NCBI RefSeq assembly: GCF_005405085.1
Contig: NZ_BJDJ01000020.1
Location: 1-64,000, forward strand
From: Lactiplantibacillus daowaiensis
Lineage (GTDB): Bacteria > Bacillota > Bacilli > Lactobacillales > Lactobacillaceae
Direction of reading: 5' to 3'
DNA: 64,000 nucleotides
The notes below the pieces were generated by a model. It was given only the letters and a program-made list of their open reading frames with translations. It was not told where the DNA came from and did not search any database. Shown in pieces: positions 36,416-47,013 of the stretch (the stretch's first letter is position 1; each line of letters starts with the position of its first letter). The translations under genes were made by a program, and so were the position numbers.

Positions 36416-37201
36416 GTGAATGATAATTTAAAACAGCATTTTCGCGATAGTGAAGCCCCATTTATTGAACAGGTGACGAGTTGGCTGCAACAAGCAGCTG
36501 ACCAGTACCGGCCGATTTTAACGGCATTCTTGAATCCACGCCAAGTATACATTGCACAGACGATGGTCAATCAGCTTGATGATGTGCGGATGCGTGCCAA
36601 TGGTGGTTATCCAAATGCCGAGCTAAAACGGGTCTTGTTTTATCCAGATTACTACGAGCCACAAGCAGAAGACTTTCAATTAACGTTGTTTAACGTCGTT
36701 TATCCAATGAAGTTTGCCACGTTAAAGCATGGTCAGATTCTAGGCACATTAGCCAATTCTGGTGTTGAACGCGACGTTTTTGGCGACATCATTTCAGATG
36801 GGTCAACTTGGCAGTTTTTCTGTGAAAGCGAAATGGCCGACTACTTCAGCGACCAAATTGATCGTATCGGCAAGACCAAGTTGCATTTGACGGCTGAGCC
36901 ATTAACGGCGGCCGTCGATGCCCAAAATGATTGGGAAACCATCACCACAACAGTGAGCTCATTGCGCGCTGACAGTGTGATTAAGGCAGCCTTTAACTTG
37001 TCGCGGCATCATGCCAAGGAAATGGTTGAAGGGGCGCATGTCCGGTTAAACTGGGCTGATTTAAAGAAAGCCGATTATGAACTGGCGTTGCTTGATATGC
37101 TCAGTGTCAACCATTACGGTCGGGTGCGGTTAATGGAAATTGGTGGCGAAACTAAGAAAGCGCGGTTGCGAATTACTTTAAATATTATTCATAGTAAATA
37201 G
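36416..37201 (+). CDS. ylmH: RNA-binding S4-domain protein YlmH
   Basis: 261 residues. An N-terminal YlmH part with RANGGYPNAELKRVLFYPDYY, a middle RRM-like part with ILGTLANSGVERDVFGDII, and a C-terminal S4 RNA-binding domain (ADSVIKAAFNLSRHHAKEMVEGAHVRLNW). Found next to ylmG and divIVA across Firmicutes; recent work connects YlmH to rescue of stalled ribosomal complexes. GTG start with a GAGGA site. Confidence 0.9.
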   Translation: MNDNLKQHFRDSEAPFIEQVTSWLQQAADQYRPILTAFLNPRQVYIAQTMVNQLDDVRMRANGGYPNAELKRVLFYPDYYEPQAEDFQLTLFNVVYPMKFATLKHGQILGTLANSGVERDVFGDIISDGSTWQFFCESEMADYFSDQIDRIGKTKLHLTAEPLTAAVDAQNDWETITTTVSSLRADSVIKAAFNLSRHHAKEMVEGAHVRLNWADLKKADYELALLDMLSVNHYGRVRLMEIGGETKKARLRITLNIIHSK

Positions 37202-37220
37202 ATATTGGAGGAAATTTAGT

Positions 37221-37922
37221 ATGGTGTTAAGTCCTGATGACATTCATAACAAAGAGTTTTCCACGAAATTACGTGGATACAATATTGATGAGGTAAATGA
37301 TTTTCTTGAACAAATTATCAAGGATTATCAAATTACCCTGAAGCAAAATAAAGACCTCCAGGAACGTTTGGACGCTAGTGAAGGCAAGTTGAAATACTTC
37401 AACGAATTGAAAGATTCATTGAACCAATCAATCTTAGTTGCCCAAGAGGCCGCTGACAAAGTTAAGACGAATGCTAAGAAGGAAGCGGATATTATTACCC
37501 GTGAAGCCCAAAAGCAAGCGTCTGATATTGTGAGTGAAGCCACTGACAAGTCCAACCAGATGATTGACGAAGCATCACAAAAGGCCAAACGATTATCTGT
37601 TGAAACGGATGATTTAAAGAAGCAAACGCGGGTCTTCCGCCAACGGCTCCAAGTTATGCTTGAATCACAACTAGAAGTGGTCAAAAGTAAAGACTGGGAC
37701 CAACTATTAAGCGAAACCGATACCTCTACTTATTCAGAAATTCAACATGTCTTGAAGGAAGACGACCTTGACAACGGGGCAAACGCGAGCGTAAACTCAG
37801 AAGCAACCGCTGAAATTACCGATGCAGCTGCTGGTGAAACCCCAGTTGCTGACGGTGGCGACCAAGGTCAACAACAAACGGTTGTAATTTTCCCTGATGA
37901 TGATGTTGACTCGGCGCAATAA
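37221..37922 (+). CDS. divIVA: Cell division initiation protein DivIVA
   Basis: 233 residues. The N-terminal membrane-curvature domain with DIHNKEFSTKLRGYNIDEVNDFLEQI (residues about 6-35) and a long coiled coil up to about 165, followed by a Thr/Ala/Asp-rich tail. DivIVA gathers at septa and poles and recruits other division or wall proteins. GGAGG with good spacing. Last gene before the ileS T-box. Confidence 0.94.
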   Translation: MVLSPDDIHNKEFSTKLRGYNIDEVNDFLEQIIKDYQITLKQNKDLQERLDASEGKLKYFNELKDSLNQSILVAQEAADKVKTNAKKEADIITREAQKQASDIVSEATDKSNQMIDEASQKAKRLSVETDDLKKQTRVFRQRLQVMLESQLEVVKSKDWDQLLSETDTSTYSEIQHVLKEDDLDNGANASVNSEATAEITDAAAGETPVADGGDQGQQQTVVIFPDDDVDSAQ

Positions 37923-37984
37923 GTCGACTAAAATCAGAGGTACAAATTAATTTTATTAATATTTTGAGGAGAACAGTAAACAAG

Positions 37985-38184
37985 CCTATTAAACGCTCAG
38001 AGAGCCGCGGTAAATGCGAAGTGGCCGTCCCTGATAGACTTGCAGATCATCTCCGAGTGTCGGCTTGAAAGTAGTAGGGTCGACCGGCTCATGACCGTTA
38101 ACCATGCTAAGAGAGAATCTAAACAATTCTAAAATTGGGTGGTACCACGATAACTTCGTCCCTTGCTGGACGAAGTTTTTTTGT
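37985..38184 (+). promoter_or_regulatory. T-box riboswitch (tRNA-Ile) of ileS
   Basis: A T-box leader: a Stem I with AG-rich parts (GAGAGCC..., GAAAGTAGTAGGGTCGACC), the T-box GGGTGGTACCACG at 38137-38149, and the competing terminator AACTTCGTCC-CTTGCT-GGACGAAGTT plus seven T (38152-38183). A likely ATC (Ile) specifier lies at 38046-38048 in TTGCAGATCATCTCC. Uncharged tRNA-Ile would stabilise the antiterminator and switch on ileS. Confidence 0.92.
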
Positions 38185-38233
38185 ACCCAAAATTTAGGAA
38201 TTGATTATGATAAAAATTTTAAGGAGTGATCAA

Positions 38234-41032
38234 ATGCGCGTTAAAGAAACGCTTAACCTCGGTAAAACCAAGTTTAAAATGCGTGGTAATTTACCAGTTA
38301 AAGAAGCTGAACGTCAAGACGTTTGGGCAGAGAACAAAGTTTATGAACAACGGCAAAAGTTAAATGAAGGTAAGCCAACCTTTATTTTGCATGATGGCCC
38401 CCCATACGCCAATGGTGACATTCATATGGGACACGCGCTTAATAAGATCACGAAAGATTTTATCGTGCGTTACAAATCAATGAATGGGTTCCGCGCACCA
38501 TACGTGCCTGGCTGGGATACGCATGGTTTACCAATCGAACAAAAATTACAACAAGCTGGTTATGACCGTAAAAAGATGTCGACCAATGAATTCCGCGAAC
38601 TTTGTCGCGAATATGCGCTAAAGCAAGTTGATCGTCAACGCGAAGAATTCAAGCGCTTAGGGGTTGCTGGTGAATGGGATAACCCATACTTGACCTTAAA
38701 GCCAGAATTTGAAGCTGCTCAAATCCGGGTCTTTGGTGCTTTTGCCAAACGCCACTTGATTTATCGTGGTAAGAAGCCCGTTTACTGGTCATGGTCATCT
38801 GAATCAGCTTTGGCCGAAGCCGAAGTTGAATATCATGATGTAACCTCACCATCTGCTTTTTATGGTGAAAAAGTGGTTGACGGTAAAGGTGTCTTAGATG
38901 ATGACACTTATATGGTCGTTTGGACCACGACGCCTTGGACGATTCCGGCTTCTGAAGGGATTACCATCGATGCTAGTTTTGACTATGCGGTTGTGCAACA
39001 TAGTGGTGATGACCACAAGTACGTATTAGCTGCGGAATTAGTTGATGAAAATGCGGAACGCTTCGGTTGGGAAGATGTTAAAGTCTTAAAGACCGTTAAG
39101 GGTGCTGAGTTAGACCGCGTTATTTGCCAACATCCATTCGATGCTGACCGCAAGTTAGTGACGATGCTTGGGGATTTCGTTACCTTAGATGCTGGGACCG
39201 GGTTAGTGCATACCGCGCCTGGTTATGGGGAAGATGACTACCGTATCGGGATGCAATACGACTTGCCTGTCTTTGCACCAGTGAACAATCAAGGTTACTT
39301 GACTGAAGAAGCTGGTCCTGACTTTGCGGGTGTCTTCTATGACGATGCAAACAAAATTGCCTTGGATAAGTTAAAGGATGCCGGTGTGTTACTCAAGTAC
39401 ATGCCATATGAACATAGCTATCCATTTGACTGGCGGACTAAAAAGCCAATCATCTTCCGGGCAACGCCACAATGGTTTGCCTCGGTTGGTGATATGCGTG
39501 ATGAAATCTTGCATGCCATCGATGATGTGCAATTCTTCCCAGAATGGGGCCAAAAACGGCTTCACAATATGATTCGTGATCGTGGTGACTGGGTCATTTC
39601 ACGGCAACGGGTCTGGGGTGTGCCACTACCGATCTTCTATGCTGAAGATGGGACGGCGATTATGTCACCTGAAACCATTAATCATGTTGCTGACTTAGTT
39701 GGCAAATATGGATCAAATGTATGGTTCGAACGCGATGCTAAGGACTTATTACCAGAAGGTTATACCAATGAACATTCTCCACATGGCGAATTCACTAAAG
39801 AAGACGACATCATGGATGTTTGGTTTGATTCTGGTTCCTCACATCAAGGGGTCTTAGCTGAACGCGATTACCTCACTTACCCAGCTGACTTATACTTGGA
39901 AGGCTCTGACCAATATCGTGGCTGGTTTAACTCAAGTTTGATCACGAGTGTCGCCGTTTCTGGTCAAGCGCCTTACAAACAAGTCTTGTCACAAGGGTTC
40001 ACCTTGGATAATCAAGGCCGGAAGATGAGTAAATCATTAGGCAATACGATTGCGCCAGCTGAAGTGATTAAACAAATGGGTGCGGAAATCGTGCGTTTGT
40101 GGGTTTCTTCGGTTGATACCAGTTCTGATGTGCGGGTTTCAATGGAAAGCTTTAAGCAAGTTGCTGATGGCTACAAGAAATTCCGGAACACCATGCGGTT
40201 CATGTTAGCTAACACGGCCGACTTTGATCCAGCAACGAACCGGGTCGCTTTTGACGATTTGGCAACGGTTGACCAATACATGGCAGTTCGGTTGAACAGC
40301 TTCGTCGCTGAAGTTAAAGATCATTATGACCATTATGACTTCTTGGACATTTACAAGTTGTTGTTGAACTTCTTGACCGTCGACTTGTCAAACTTCTACT
40401 TGGATGTTGCCAAAGATATTATGTACATTGATGCCGAAGATAGTCATTCACGGCGTTCAATGCAAACGGTCTTCTATGACACCTTGGTTGCGTTAACGAA
40501 GTTATTCACACCGATGTTGCCACATACGACTGAAGAAATCTGGCCATTCTTGAAGGAACCAGAAGAATTTGTCCAATTGACTGAAATGCCAACTGTTCAA
40601 ACTTATGCTAATGCCGACGCATTAAATGCTAGTTGGCGTAAGTTCATGGACTTGCGGAGCAATGTCTTAAAGGCTTTGGAAGAAGCCCGGGACGCCAAGT
40701 TAATTGGGAAGTCATTAGAAGCTCATTTAGACTTGTATGTTGATGCTGAAACGCAAACCATGTTAGATAGCTTGAACACGAATGTGCGTCAAATGTTGAT
40801 GGTTTCAGCTTTAGATTTACATGCTTTAGCTGATGCACCAGCTGATGCGGAAACATTTGGTGATGCGATGGCCATCAAAGTTAGCCATGCTGAAGGGGAA
40901 GTTTGTTCACGTTGTCGGATGACGAAGACTGATGTTGGTAGTGATACTGCTTACCCAATGTTATGCGCGCGTTGTGCCGATATTGTGCGGACGAACTATC
41001 CAGAATCAGTTGATGCTGGTTTGGAAGCTTAG
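38234..41032 (+). CDS. ileS: Isoleucyl-tRNA synthetase
   Basis: 932 residues, class I synthetase. HIGH-type HMGH at 64-67, KMSKS at 597-601, a CP1 editing domain with TTPWTIPAS between them, and a C-terminal zinc ribbon ([12 protein letters not shown]...CARC). It charges tRNA-Ile and edits Val. ATG 38234 is chosen since AAGGAG sits seven bases upstream; the frame extends upstream to 38201 without a ribosome site. Regulated by the T-box in front. Confidence 0.96.
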   Translation: MRVKETLNLGKTKFKMRGNLPVKEAERQDVWAENKVYEQRQKLNEGKPTFILHDGPPYANGDIHMGHALNKITKDFIVRYKSMNGFRAPYVPGWDTHGLPIEQKLQQAGYDRKKMSTNEFRELCREYALKQVDRQREEFKRLGVAGEWDNPYLTLKPEFEAAQIRVFGAFAKRHLIYRGKKPVYWSWSSESALAEAEVEYHDVTSPSAFYGEKVVDGKGVLDDDTYMVVWTTTPWTIPASEGITIDASFDYAVVQHSGDDHKYVLAAELVDENAERFGWEDVKVLKTVKGAELDRVICQHPFDADRKLVTMLGDFVTLDAGTGLVHTAPGYGEDDYRIGMQYDLPVFAPVNNQGYLTEEAGPDFAGVFYDDANKIALDKLKDAGVLLKYMPYEHSYPFDWRTKKPIIFRATPQWFASVGDMRDEILHAIDDVQFFPEWGQKRLHNMIRDRGDWVISRQRVWGVPLPIFYAEDGTAIMSPETINHVADLVGKYGSNVWFERDAKDLLPEGYTNEHSPHGEFTKEDDIMDVWFDSGSSHQGVLAERDYLTYPADLYLEGSDQYRGWFNSSLITSVAVSGQAPYKQVLSQGFTLDNQGRKMSKSLGNTIAPAEVIKQMGAEIVRLWVSSVDTSSDVRVSMESFKQVADGYKKFRNTMRFMLANTADFDPATNRVAFDDLATVDQYMAVRLNSFVAEVKDHYDHYDFLDIYKLLLNFLTVDLSNFYLDVAKDIMYIDAEDSHSRRSMQTVFYDTLVALTKLFTPMLPHTTEEIWPFLKEPEEFVQLTEMPTVQTYANADALNASWRKFMDLRSNVLKALEEARDAKLIGKSLEAHLDLYVDAETQTMLDSLNTNVRQMLMVSALDLHALADAPADAETFGDAMAIKVSHAEGEVCSRCRMTKTDVGSDTAYPMLCARCADIVRTNYPESVDAGLEA

Positions 41033-41052
41033 GCTTTTATCTGATTAAAATA

Positions 41053-41090
41053 ATGAAGCGTTTGGATGTCGAATCTAGACGCTTCTTTTA
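41053..41090 (+). terminator. Terminator after ileS
   Basis: GAAGCGTTTGGAT pairs with ATCTAGACGCTTC with two mismatches, followed by a T-rich tail. Confidence 0.8.
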
Positions 41091-41185
41091 TTTTTGCCGT
41101 AAAGTGAGTCGTCCGCTAAACGGCCCAGTTGACTGGTCCCAAGCCTGACATCGCCTGTTCATTACAATCAATTCTAGGCTGAAAC

Positions 41186-41220
41186 AGTCATGGTCGTTTA
41201 AGCATTAGTCATGGTCGTTT
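41186..41220 (+). repeat. Two 14-base direct repeats upstream of dapF
   Basis: AGTCATGGTCGTTT at 41186-41199 and again at 41207-41220, start to start 21 bp (two helical turns). They sit about 65 bases before the -35 of dapF in a region (41091-41284) that holds no ORF. The spacing suggests a regulator binding site. Confidence 0.5.
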
Positions 41221-41284
41221 GTGACTAACTTTCGGTATTTTAACTAAGATAACGGTTACAAGTGGGTGTTTTAGTCCTTGGTAA

Positions 41285-41313
41285 TTGAATTATTGCTAAA
41301 AAGTAAGTATGAT
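41285..41313 (+). promoter_or_regulatory. dapF promoter
   Basis: TTGAAT (41285-41290), 17 bases, TATGAT (41308-41313), about 40 bases before the dapF ATG. Confidence 0.75.
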
Positions 41314-41355
41314 AGTGAAGTAGCGAAAATGAGATTATAAATAGATAGGATGCTG

Positions 41356-42354
41356 ATGGCAGTGAAAATGATCAAGGTGCATGGCTCCGGTAATGATTTT
41401 TACTTATTGGACCAAACGCAATTTCCAGAACCACTAACGGATGCTGGGTTAAAACAACTGGCAATTAACATTTGTAAACGCGATGGCGCAGGCCTCTTTG
41501 AAGGGGCAGACGGTGTCTTGGTCGTTGATAAATCAGAACATCCCGGCGCTTTAGGTCGGATGCGGGTCATTAATGCTGACGGGACTGAAGCTAGCATGTG
41601 CGGGAATGGGTTACGGACGGTTGCCCGCTATCTCGGCACCCAAAACAGCCGTGACGCGTTCCGGGTTCAAACCATGTATGCCGATTTGAAAGTTCAAGCT
41701 GTGGCTGATTTTGCTGAACATGTCCCAGCTTTTAGTGTTGAAATTTCACCAGTTTCATTTGATGCCCAAACGTTGGGGATGCATGCTAATCATGAAGCCG
41801 CAACAATCATCAATGAAAAGATTCCGGCACTATCAGATACATTAAAATTCTCCGCAGTTGCGGTGCCTAATCCTCACTTGATTACGTTTGTTGACCATGA
41901 AACTTTAATGGGGCCAGAACTTGGTCGTATTGGTAAGTGGATGAATGATGGTCAAAACAGTATTTTCCCAGATGGGGTTAACGTCAGTTTCGTTGAAGTG
42001 CTCGGTCAAAATTCAATTTTTGTTCGGACCTTTGAACGTGGGGTCGGGTTCACCAATGCTTGTGGCACGGCCATGTCAGCCTCATCATTAATGTACGTCT
42101 TATTACATCAAGAAAGTACCGATTTTAATCAAGAAATTCATGTGACGAATCCTGGTGGGATGGTCAAAACGGTCGTTCATCAAGGCGCCGATGAAGAATA
42201 TTGGATGGAATTGATCGGTAATGCCACCTTTGTCAAGATCGTGACCTTACCATTAGAAGAAGCATTAGCGGCTGATTACAGTCAAGCTAGTGTGACGGTA
42301 ACGGGAGAACAAACCGCTTACGAAAACTTTGTTGAAACGTTAACGACGGCTTAA
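41356..42354 (+). CDS. dapF: Diaminopimelate epimerase
   Basis: 332 residues with both catalytic cysteines of the family: C82 (MCGNGLRTVARY) and C236 (TNACGTAMSAS). It converts LL- to meso-diaminopimelate, giving mDAP for peptidoglycan and lysine; this fits an mDAP-type wall. The enzyme is longer than the usual 275-285 residues, mainly through a C-terminal extension. ATG 41356 gives MAVKMIKVHGSGNDF; ATG 41350 is closer to the ribosome site. Single gene with its own promoter. Confidence 0.93.
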   Translation: MAVKMIKVHGSGNDFYLLDQTQFPEPLTDAGLKQLAINICKRDGAGLFEGADGVLVVDKSEHPGALGRMRVINADGTEASMCGNGLRTVARYLGTQNSRDAFRVQTMYADLKVQAVADFAEHVPAFSVEISPVSFDAQTLGMHANHEAATIINEKIPALSDTLKFSAVAVPNPHLITFVDHETLMGPELGRIGKWMNDGQNSIFPDGVNVSFVEVLGQNSIFVRTFERGVGFTNACGTAMSASSLMYVLLHQESTDFNQEIHVTNPGGMVKTVVHQGADEEYWMELIGNATFVKIVTLPLEEALAADYSQASVTVTGEQTAYENFVETLTTA

Positions 42355-42360
42355 TTATTG

Positions 42361-42404
42361 TAGCGTTGACTGGTCGGCTGACTGGTCAGCGTTTTTTTGT
42401 TGGT
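42361..42404 (+). terminator. Terminator after dapF
   Basis: CGTTGACTGGTC pairs with GACTGGTCAGCG using wobble pairs, followed by seven T. Confidence 0.7.
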
Positions 42405-42432
42405 TAAGATTTTAATATATCTTGACCGAAAA

Positions 42433-42475
42433 TTGCATTCACTCGTAAAAATCGGTATCCTTATTTTAGAATGCA
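42433..42475 (+). promoter_or_regulatory. nudF promoter with flanking inverted repeat
   Basis: TTGCAT (42433-42438), 17 bases, TATCCT (42456-42461). TGCATTC at 42434-42440 and GAATGCA at 42469-42475 form a perfect seven-base inverted repeat around the spacer and -10, a possible operator. Confidence 0.4.
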
Positions 42476-42497
42476 GGGATACAGGAGGTTTTAGCGG

Positions 42498-43058
42498 ATG
42501 GTGCTTAAAGAACAAGTCGAAAACCGGACGGTCGTTTATCAGGGTCAAATCATCCAAGTTGAACGGCAACAAAGTCGGTTGGCTGATCAAACGCCAGTTG
42601 TACGTGAAGTTGTTCATCATCAACCGGCGGTAGCCGTGTTAATGTTAACCACGCAAGCGGAACTATTGTTGGTCAAACAATGGCGGGCGCCGATTGATGA
42701 CGTGACATTAGAAATTCCCGCCGGTAAGATTGAAGCTGGTGAAACCGCCGATCAAGCTGCGGTTCGGGAACTAAACGAAGAAACGCGGTTAACTGCGGCC
42801 AAACTGACCAAGGTGACGAGTTTCTACACGTCACCCGGGTTTACCGATGAACTGATGACGTTGTATGTGGCAACCGGGCTATCACCAGTGACGATCGTTT
42901 TACCACAAGATACCGATGAACGGATTCAACTCGTTACCATGACGTTGCCGGCAGCTTTAAAAGCTGTTTCCGCTGGAGAACTGCCTGATGCGAAAACTGT
43001 CATGGCCATTTGGTACTGGCAAAATCATCCCGAGTTAGGAGGGACAGCCCATGGCTGA
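42498..43058 (+). CDS. nudF: NUDIX hydrolase, ADP-ribose pyrophosphatase-like
   Basis: 186 residues with a NUDIX box starting at GKIEAGETADQAAVREL, followed by NEETRL. All Glu/Arg residues of the box are kept, but the usual Gly of EExGU is Arg (EETRL). Resembles Bacillus NudF, which cleaves ADP-ribose to AMP and ribose-5-phosphate. AGGAGG precedes the ATG. It begins an operon of small metabolism and sulfur genes through DUF1831. Confidence 0.88.
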   Translation: MVLKEQVENRTVVYQGQIIQVERQQSRLADQTPVVREVVHHQPAVAVLMLTTQAELLLVKQWRAPIDDVTLEIPAGKIEAGETADQAAVRELNEETRLTAAKLTKVTSFYTSPGFTDELMTLYVATGLSPVTIVLPQDTDERIQLVTMTLPAALKAVSAGELPDAKTVMAIWYWQNHPELGGTAHG

Positions 43059-43281
43059 TGACAATAGTCGGATGACCCGTCATCAATATCATCATCAAGA
43101 TAGTGATGATGATGCTGAAACAACTACTGGCGGTTCGACCCGCCAAGCGTATGCTGCCGAAAACAATCGGACATTAGAAGAAGCCAAGACCAAACGACTC
43201 GGTCGCAAATTGAACTGGGTTATCTTAGGCCTAGTGTTAGCAATTATTATCGTCTTTTTAATCTTATTTTTAACCCCATAG
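43051..43281 (+). CDS. Small tail-anchored membrane protein
   Basis: 76 residues. A soluble, polar N-terminus with a His/Asp-rich patch (RHQYHHQDSDDD) and basic residues, then a single C-terminal membrane helix (LNWVILGLVLAIIIVFLILFL) that ends the protein, so it looks tail-anchored with the N-terminus in the cytosol. It overlaps the nudF stop by 8 bases and has an AGGAGGG site, so it is translationally coupled. I do not recognise a family. Confidence 0.78.
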   Translation: MADDNSRMTRHQYHHQDSDDDAETTTGGSTRQAYAAENNRTLEEAKTKRLGRKLNWVILGLVLAIIIVFLILFLTP

Positions 43282-43300
43282 GAAAGTAGGCAATTATTTA

Positions 43301-43996
43301 ATGAAATTCGGAATTATTTGTGCAATGGCTGAAGAACTTAAAACCTTGCGAGAAGCGTTACAAGATGAAGAAATCAAGCCAGTTAAAGATATTACTTTTT
43401 ATGAAGGCACTATCGACAATCAAGCCGTGGTCTTAGTGCAATCAGGTATTGGTAAAGTTCAAGCTGGGATGACAACGGCATTTCTGATTGCAGATTTTGA
43501 CGTTGATGTCGTCATTAACTCGGGTTCCGCCGGTGGTATTGGTCAAGGGTTGGCAGTCGGTGATGTGGTCGTTGCCACGGCCACAGCTTATCATGATGTT
43601 GATGCGACCGCTTTTGACTACGAGTATGGTCAATTGCCACAACAACCATTGTATTATGAAACAGATGCTAACTGGGTGAAACAAATCGTCAGTGCGGCGG
43701 AAGCGACTGGGTTGCATGCTAAAACTGGGCTAATCGTTTCTGGTGATCAATTTGTCGCTGGCAAAGCTGCTACTGATAAAATTTTAAGTCATTTCCCAGC
43801 TGCCTTGTCTAGTGAAATGGAAGGGGCGGCAGTTGGTCAAGCTTGTCATCAATTTAACACACCATACGTGGTTGTTCGGGCGATGTCTGATGTTGGTGAT
43901 GAAGATGCTGGGGTCAGCTTTGATGAATTTATCTTGGCGGCCGGCAAGCAATCCGCTGCAATGCTATTAGCTTTATTTGCGGCTCAAAATAAGTAA
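43301..43996 (+). CDS. mtnN: 5'-methylthioadenosine/S-adenosylhomocysteine nucleosidase
   Basis: 231 residues, Pfs/PNP-UDP phosphorylase fold: MKFGIICAMAEELKTLRE at the start, INSGSAGGIGQGLAVGD, SSEMEGAAVGQAC and VVRAMSD with the catalytic Asp near residue 200. It splits adenine from MTA and SAH, feeding the methyl cycle and AI-2 precursor production via LuxS. Followed by the nifS-type desulfurase in the same unit. Confidence 0.94.
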   Translation: MKFGIICAMAEELKTLREALQDEEIKPVKDITFYEGTIDNQAVVLVQSGIGKVQAGMTTAFLIADFDVDVVINSGSAGGIGQGLAVGDVVVATATAYHDVDATAFDYEYGQLPQQPLYYETDANWVKQIVSAAEATGLHAKTGLIVSGDQFVAGKAATDKILSHFPAALSSEMEGAAVGQACHQFNTPYVVVRAMSDVGDEDAGVSFDEFILAAGKQSAAMLLALFAAQNK

Positions 43997-44047
43997 GTTC
44001 GCCCAACCAATGGGGCGACGATAATCTGTGAAGAAAGAAGTATTATA

Positions 44048-45211
44048 ATGAAGCAAGTGTACCTAGATAATGCCGCGACAACGCCCATGGCGCCGTCCGT
44101 GGTTGATACCATGATGGATCAAATGCAACATAACTTTGGCAATGCATCGAGTACGCACGCGTTTGGCCGGGCTGCGCGCGAAGTTTTAGATGATAGTCGG
44201 CATGTGATTGCGCAAAGTATCAATGCGCAAGATGATGATATTATCTTTACAAGTGGTGGGACCGAAAGTGACAATACCGCCATTATGCAAACTGCCTTAG
44301 TCCGCCAAAATTTAGGTAAGCATATTATTACCACGGCGATTGAACATCAAGCAATTTTAAAGTCATGTGCAGCGTTAGAAGAACAAGGCTTTGAAGTGAC
44401 TTATTTACCAGTTGATGAAAATGGTGATATCAGTTTAGCTGATTTTAAGGCCGCTTTACGCCCAGATACCATTTTAGTGTCAATTATGATGGGGAACAAT
44501 GAAGTGGGTTCACACATGCCAATCCATGAAATCGGTGAAATTTTAAAGGATCATCAAGCTTGGTTCCATACTGACGCTGTGCAAGCTTATGGGTTATTAG
44601 ACATCGATGTTGAACGCGACCACATTGATATGTTGTCGACTTCAGCCCACAAGATCAATGGGCCGAAGTTCTTAGGCTTCTTGTACAAACGCAATGGGGT
44701 TAACTTCCCTAGTTTGATCAAGGGTGGCGAGCAAGAAGACAAGCGCCGTGCCGGTACTGAAAATGTCCCAGCAATTGCGGGCTTTGCTAAAGCCGTCAGC
44801 GAATTGACGGTTGCAGAAAAGGCGCATCGGCAAAGTAAGTATCATGACTTCAAACAATATGTTGTTGACCAATTAACGGCTAACGGGGTCGACTTTGAAG
44901 TTAATGGTCAATTAGGGGATAATAACTTGCAGCATGTCTTGAATCTCTGGATCAAGGGTATTTCCACTTACACGATGCAAACGAATTTAGATTTAGGCGG
45001 CATCGCGGTTTCAGGTGGTTCGGCATGTACGGCCGGGAGTTTGGAACCATCACACGTTTTGATTGCCATGTTTGGTGAGGATTCACCACGGATTGGCGAA
45101 TCAATTCGGTTGAGTTTTGGGCGTTATACAACGACCGCAGATTTAGACCAATTTGTTGCGGTATTAACGAAGACCGTTAACCGCTTGTTGAAAAAAATAA
45201 AGGAGGACTAG
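44048..45211 (+). CDS. Cysteine desulfurase (NifS/IscS-like)
   Basis: 387 residues, class V aminotransferase fold. The PLP lysine lies in STSAHKINGPKFLGFLY, the catalytic Cys in SGGSACTAGSLEPSHVL. It removes sulfur from cysteine to form a persulfide. Its place before mnmA suggests that it supplies sulfur to tRNA 2-thiolation, as for Bacillus YrvO/MnmA, rather than to a SUF system. GAAGAAAG site before the ATG. Confidence 0.9.
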   Translation: MKQVYLDNAATTPMAPSVVDTMMDQMQHNFGNASSTHAFGRAAREVLDDSRHVIAQSINAQDDDIIFTSGGTESDNTAIMQTALVRQNLGKHIITTAIEHQAILKSCAALEEQGFEVTYLPVDENGDISLADFKAALRPDTILVSIMMGNNEVGSHMPIHEIGEILKDHQAWFHTDAVQAYGLLDIDVERDHIDMLSTSAHKINGPKFLGFLYKRNGVNFPSLIKGGEQEDKRRAGTENVPAIAGFAKAVSELTVAEKAHRQSKYHDFKQYVVDQLTANGVDFEVNGQLGDNNLQHVLNLWIKGISTYTMQTNLDLGGIAVSGGSACTAGSLEPSHVLIAMFGEDSPRIGESIRLSFGRYTTTADLDQFVAVLTKTVNRLLKKIKED

Positions 45212-45215
45212 CAGC

Positions 45216-45560
45216 ATGGCTTATACGACCACGGTTAAACTAACCGGCGACACCAAGACTTATCAATTGAGTGCCGGCGTTAAAAAATATACGTTAATGG
45301 ATTTAGGATTTACAAAGGGTAAATCGGGGGCGTTTGCGTACGAACGGGCGTTGGACCCAACTTCGCCTTATAACGCGGCCTTTAAGTTTAAGATGGCGGT
45401 TAATGCTGATTTAACAGGTTTTAAGATGGCTACCGTTACAGGTAATGGGATGCAACGCGTCGATATCTTCAAAAATGATGCACATCTTGATGCCGTTGAA
45501 CAGCTGAATTACATCTTAAAAGACATGCTTGACCGTGATGTTATCGTCGCAGTCGACTAG
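45216..45560 (+). CDS. DUF1831 family protein
   Basis: 114 residues, small alpha/beta protein (KLTGDTKTYQLSAGVKKYTLMDLGFTK...AVEQLNYILKDMLDRDVI) that I associate with the DUF1831 group, found between the desulfurase and mnmA in lactobacilli. Function unknown; a link with the sulfur relay to MnmA is inferred from position only. AAGGAGGAC ribosome site four bases after the desulfurase stop. Confidence 0.78.
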   Translation: MAYTTTVKLTGDTKTYQLSAGVKKYTLMDLGFTKGKSGAFAYERALDPTSPYNAAFKFKMAVNADLTGFKMATVTGNGMQRVDIFKNDAHLDAVEQLNYILKDMLDRDVIVAVD

Positions 45561-45567
45561 TGATGAA

Positions 45568-45604
45568 ACGCCTGGCTTGCAGCCGGCGTTTTCTTTGTTA
45601 TAAT
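45568..45604 (+). promoter_or_regulatory. Terminator hairpin merged with the mnmA promoter
   Basis: AACGCC-T-GGCT-TGC-AGCC-G-GGCGTT-like stem (45567-45590) followed by TTTTCTTT closes the upstream operon. TTGCAG (45577-45582) inside it and TATAAT (45599-45604), 16 bases apart, form the promoter for mnmA. Confidence 0.55.
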
Positions 45605-45671
45605 GGTACTTACTGGAATTGTACGACCTTCAAATCGTGGATTCTCCAGAATCTTTTGGAAATGATGGTGA

Positions 45672-46802
<1,131 letters not shown>

Positions 46803-46813
46803 TGCGCTTAATT

Positions 46814-46857
46814 AAGCTGACTAACTGCGTGAAGCGGTTGGTCAGCTTTTTTTATAG
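46814..46857 (+). terminator. Terminator after mnmA
   Basis: AAGCTGACTAAC pairs with GTTGGTCAGCTT, then seven T. Confidence 0.9.
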
Positions 46858-46935
46858 GCGAAAACCTGCGGTGCGTAGAAATCGGTCTTGCTTTTCAGCA
46901 GGGAGTTGCTTAAGCTAAAGGAAGGTGAATTAGCG

Positions 46936-47013
46936 GTGTCTGATGACGACGGATGTGGTGTTATACCGTCACTAACAGACGATGACGCAAACAATGAATT
47001 AAGGACTGAATAA
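46936..47013 (+). CDS. Possible 25-aa leader peptide of ktrB
   Basis: GTG ORF of 25 codons (begins MSDDDGCGVIP, ends NNELRTE) preceded by AAAGGAAGGTG at eight bases, a better ribosome site than that of ktrB. Its TAA lies three bases before the ktrB ATG, and both are in the same frame. The encoded peptide is acidic (Asp/Glu-rich). Nested inverted repeats GTCTG/CAGAC and GACGG/CCGTC lie within the ORF. Either a leader that times ktrB translation or a real small protein; not verified. Confidence 0.4.
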   Translation: MSDDDGCGVIPSLTDDDANNELRTE

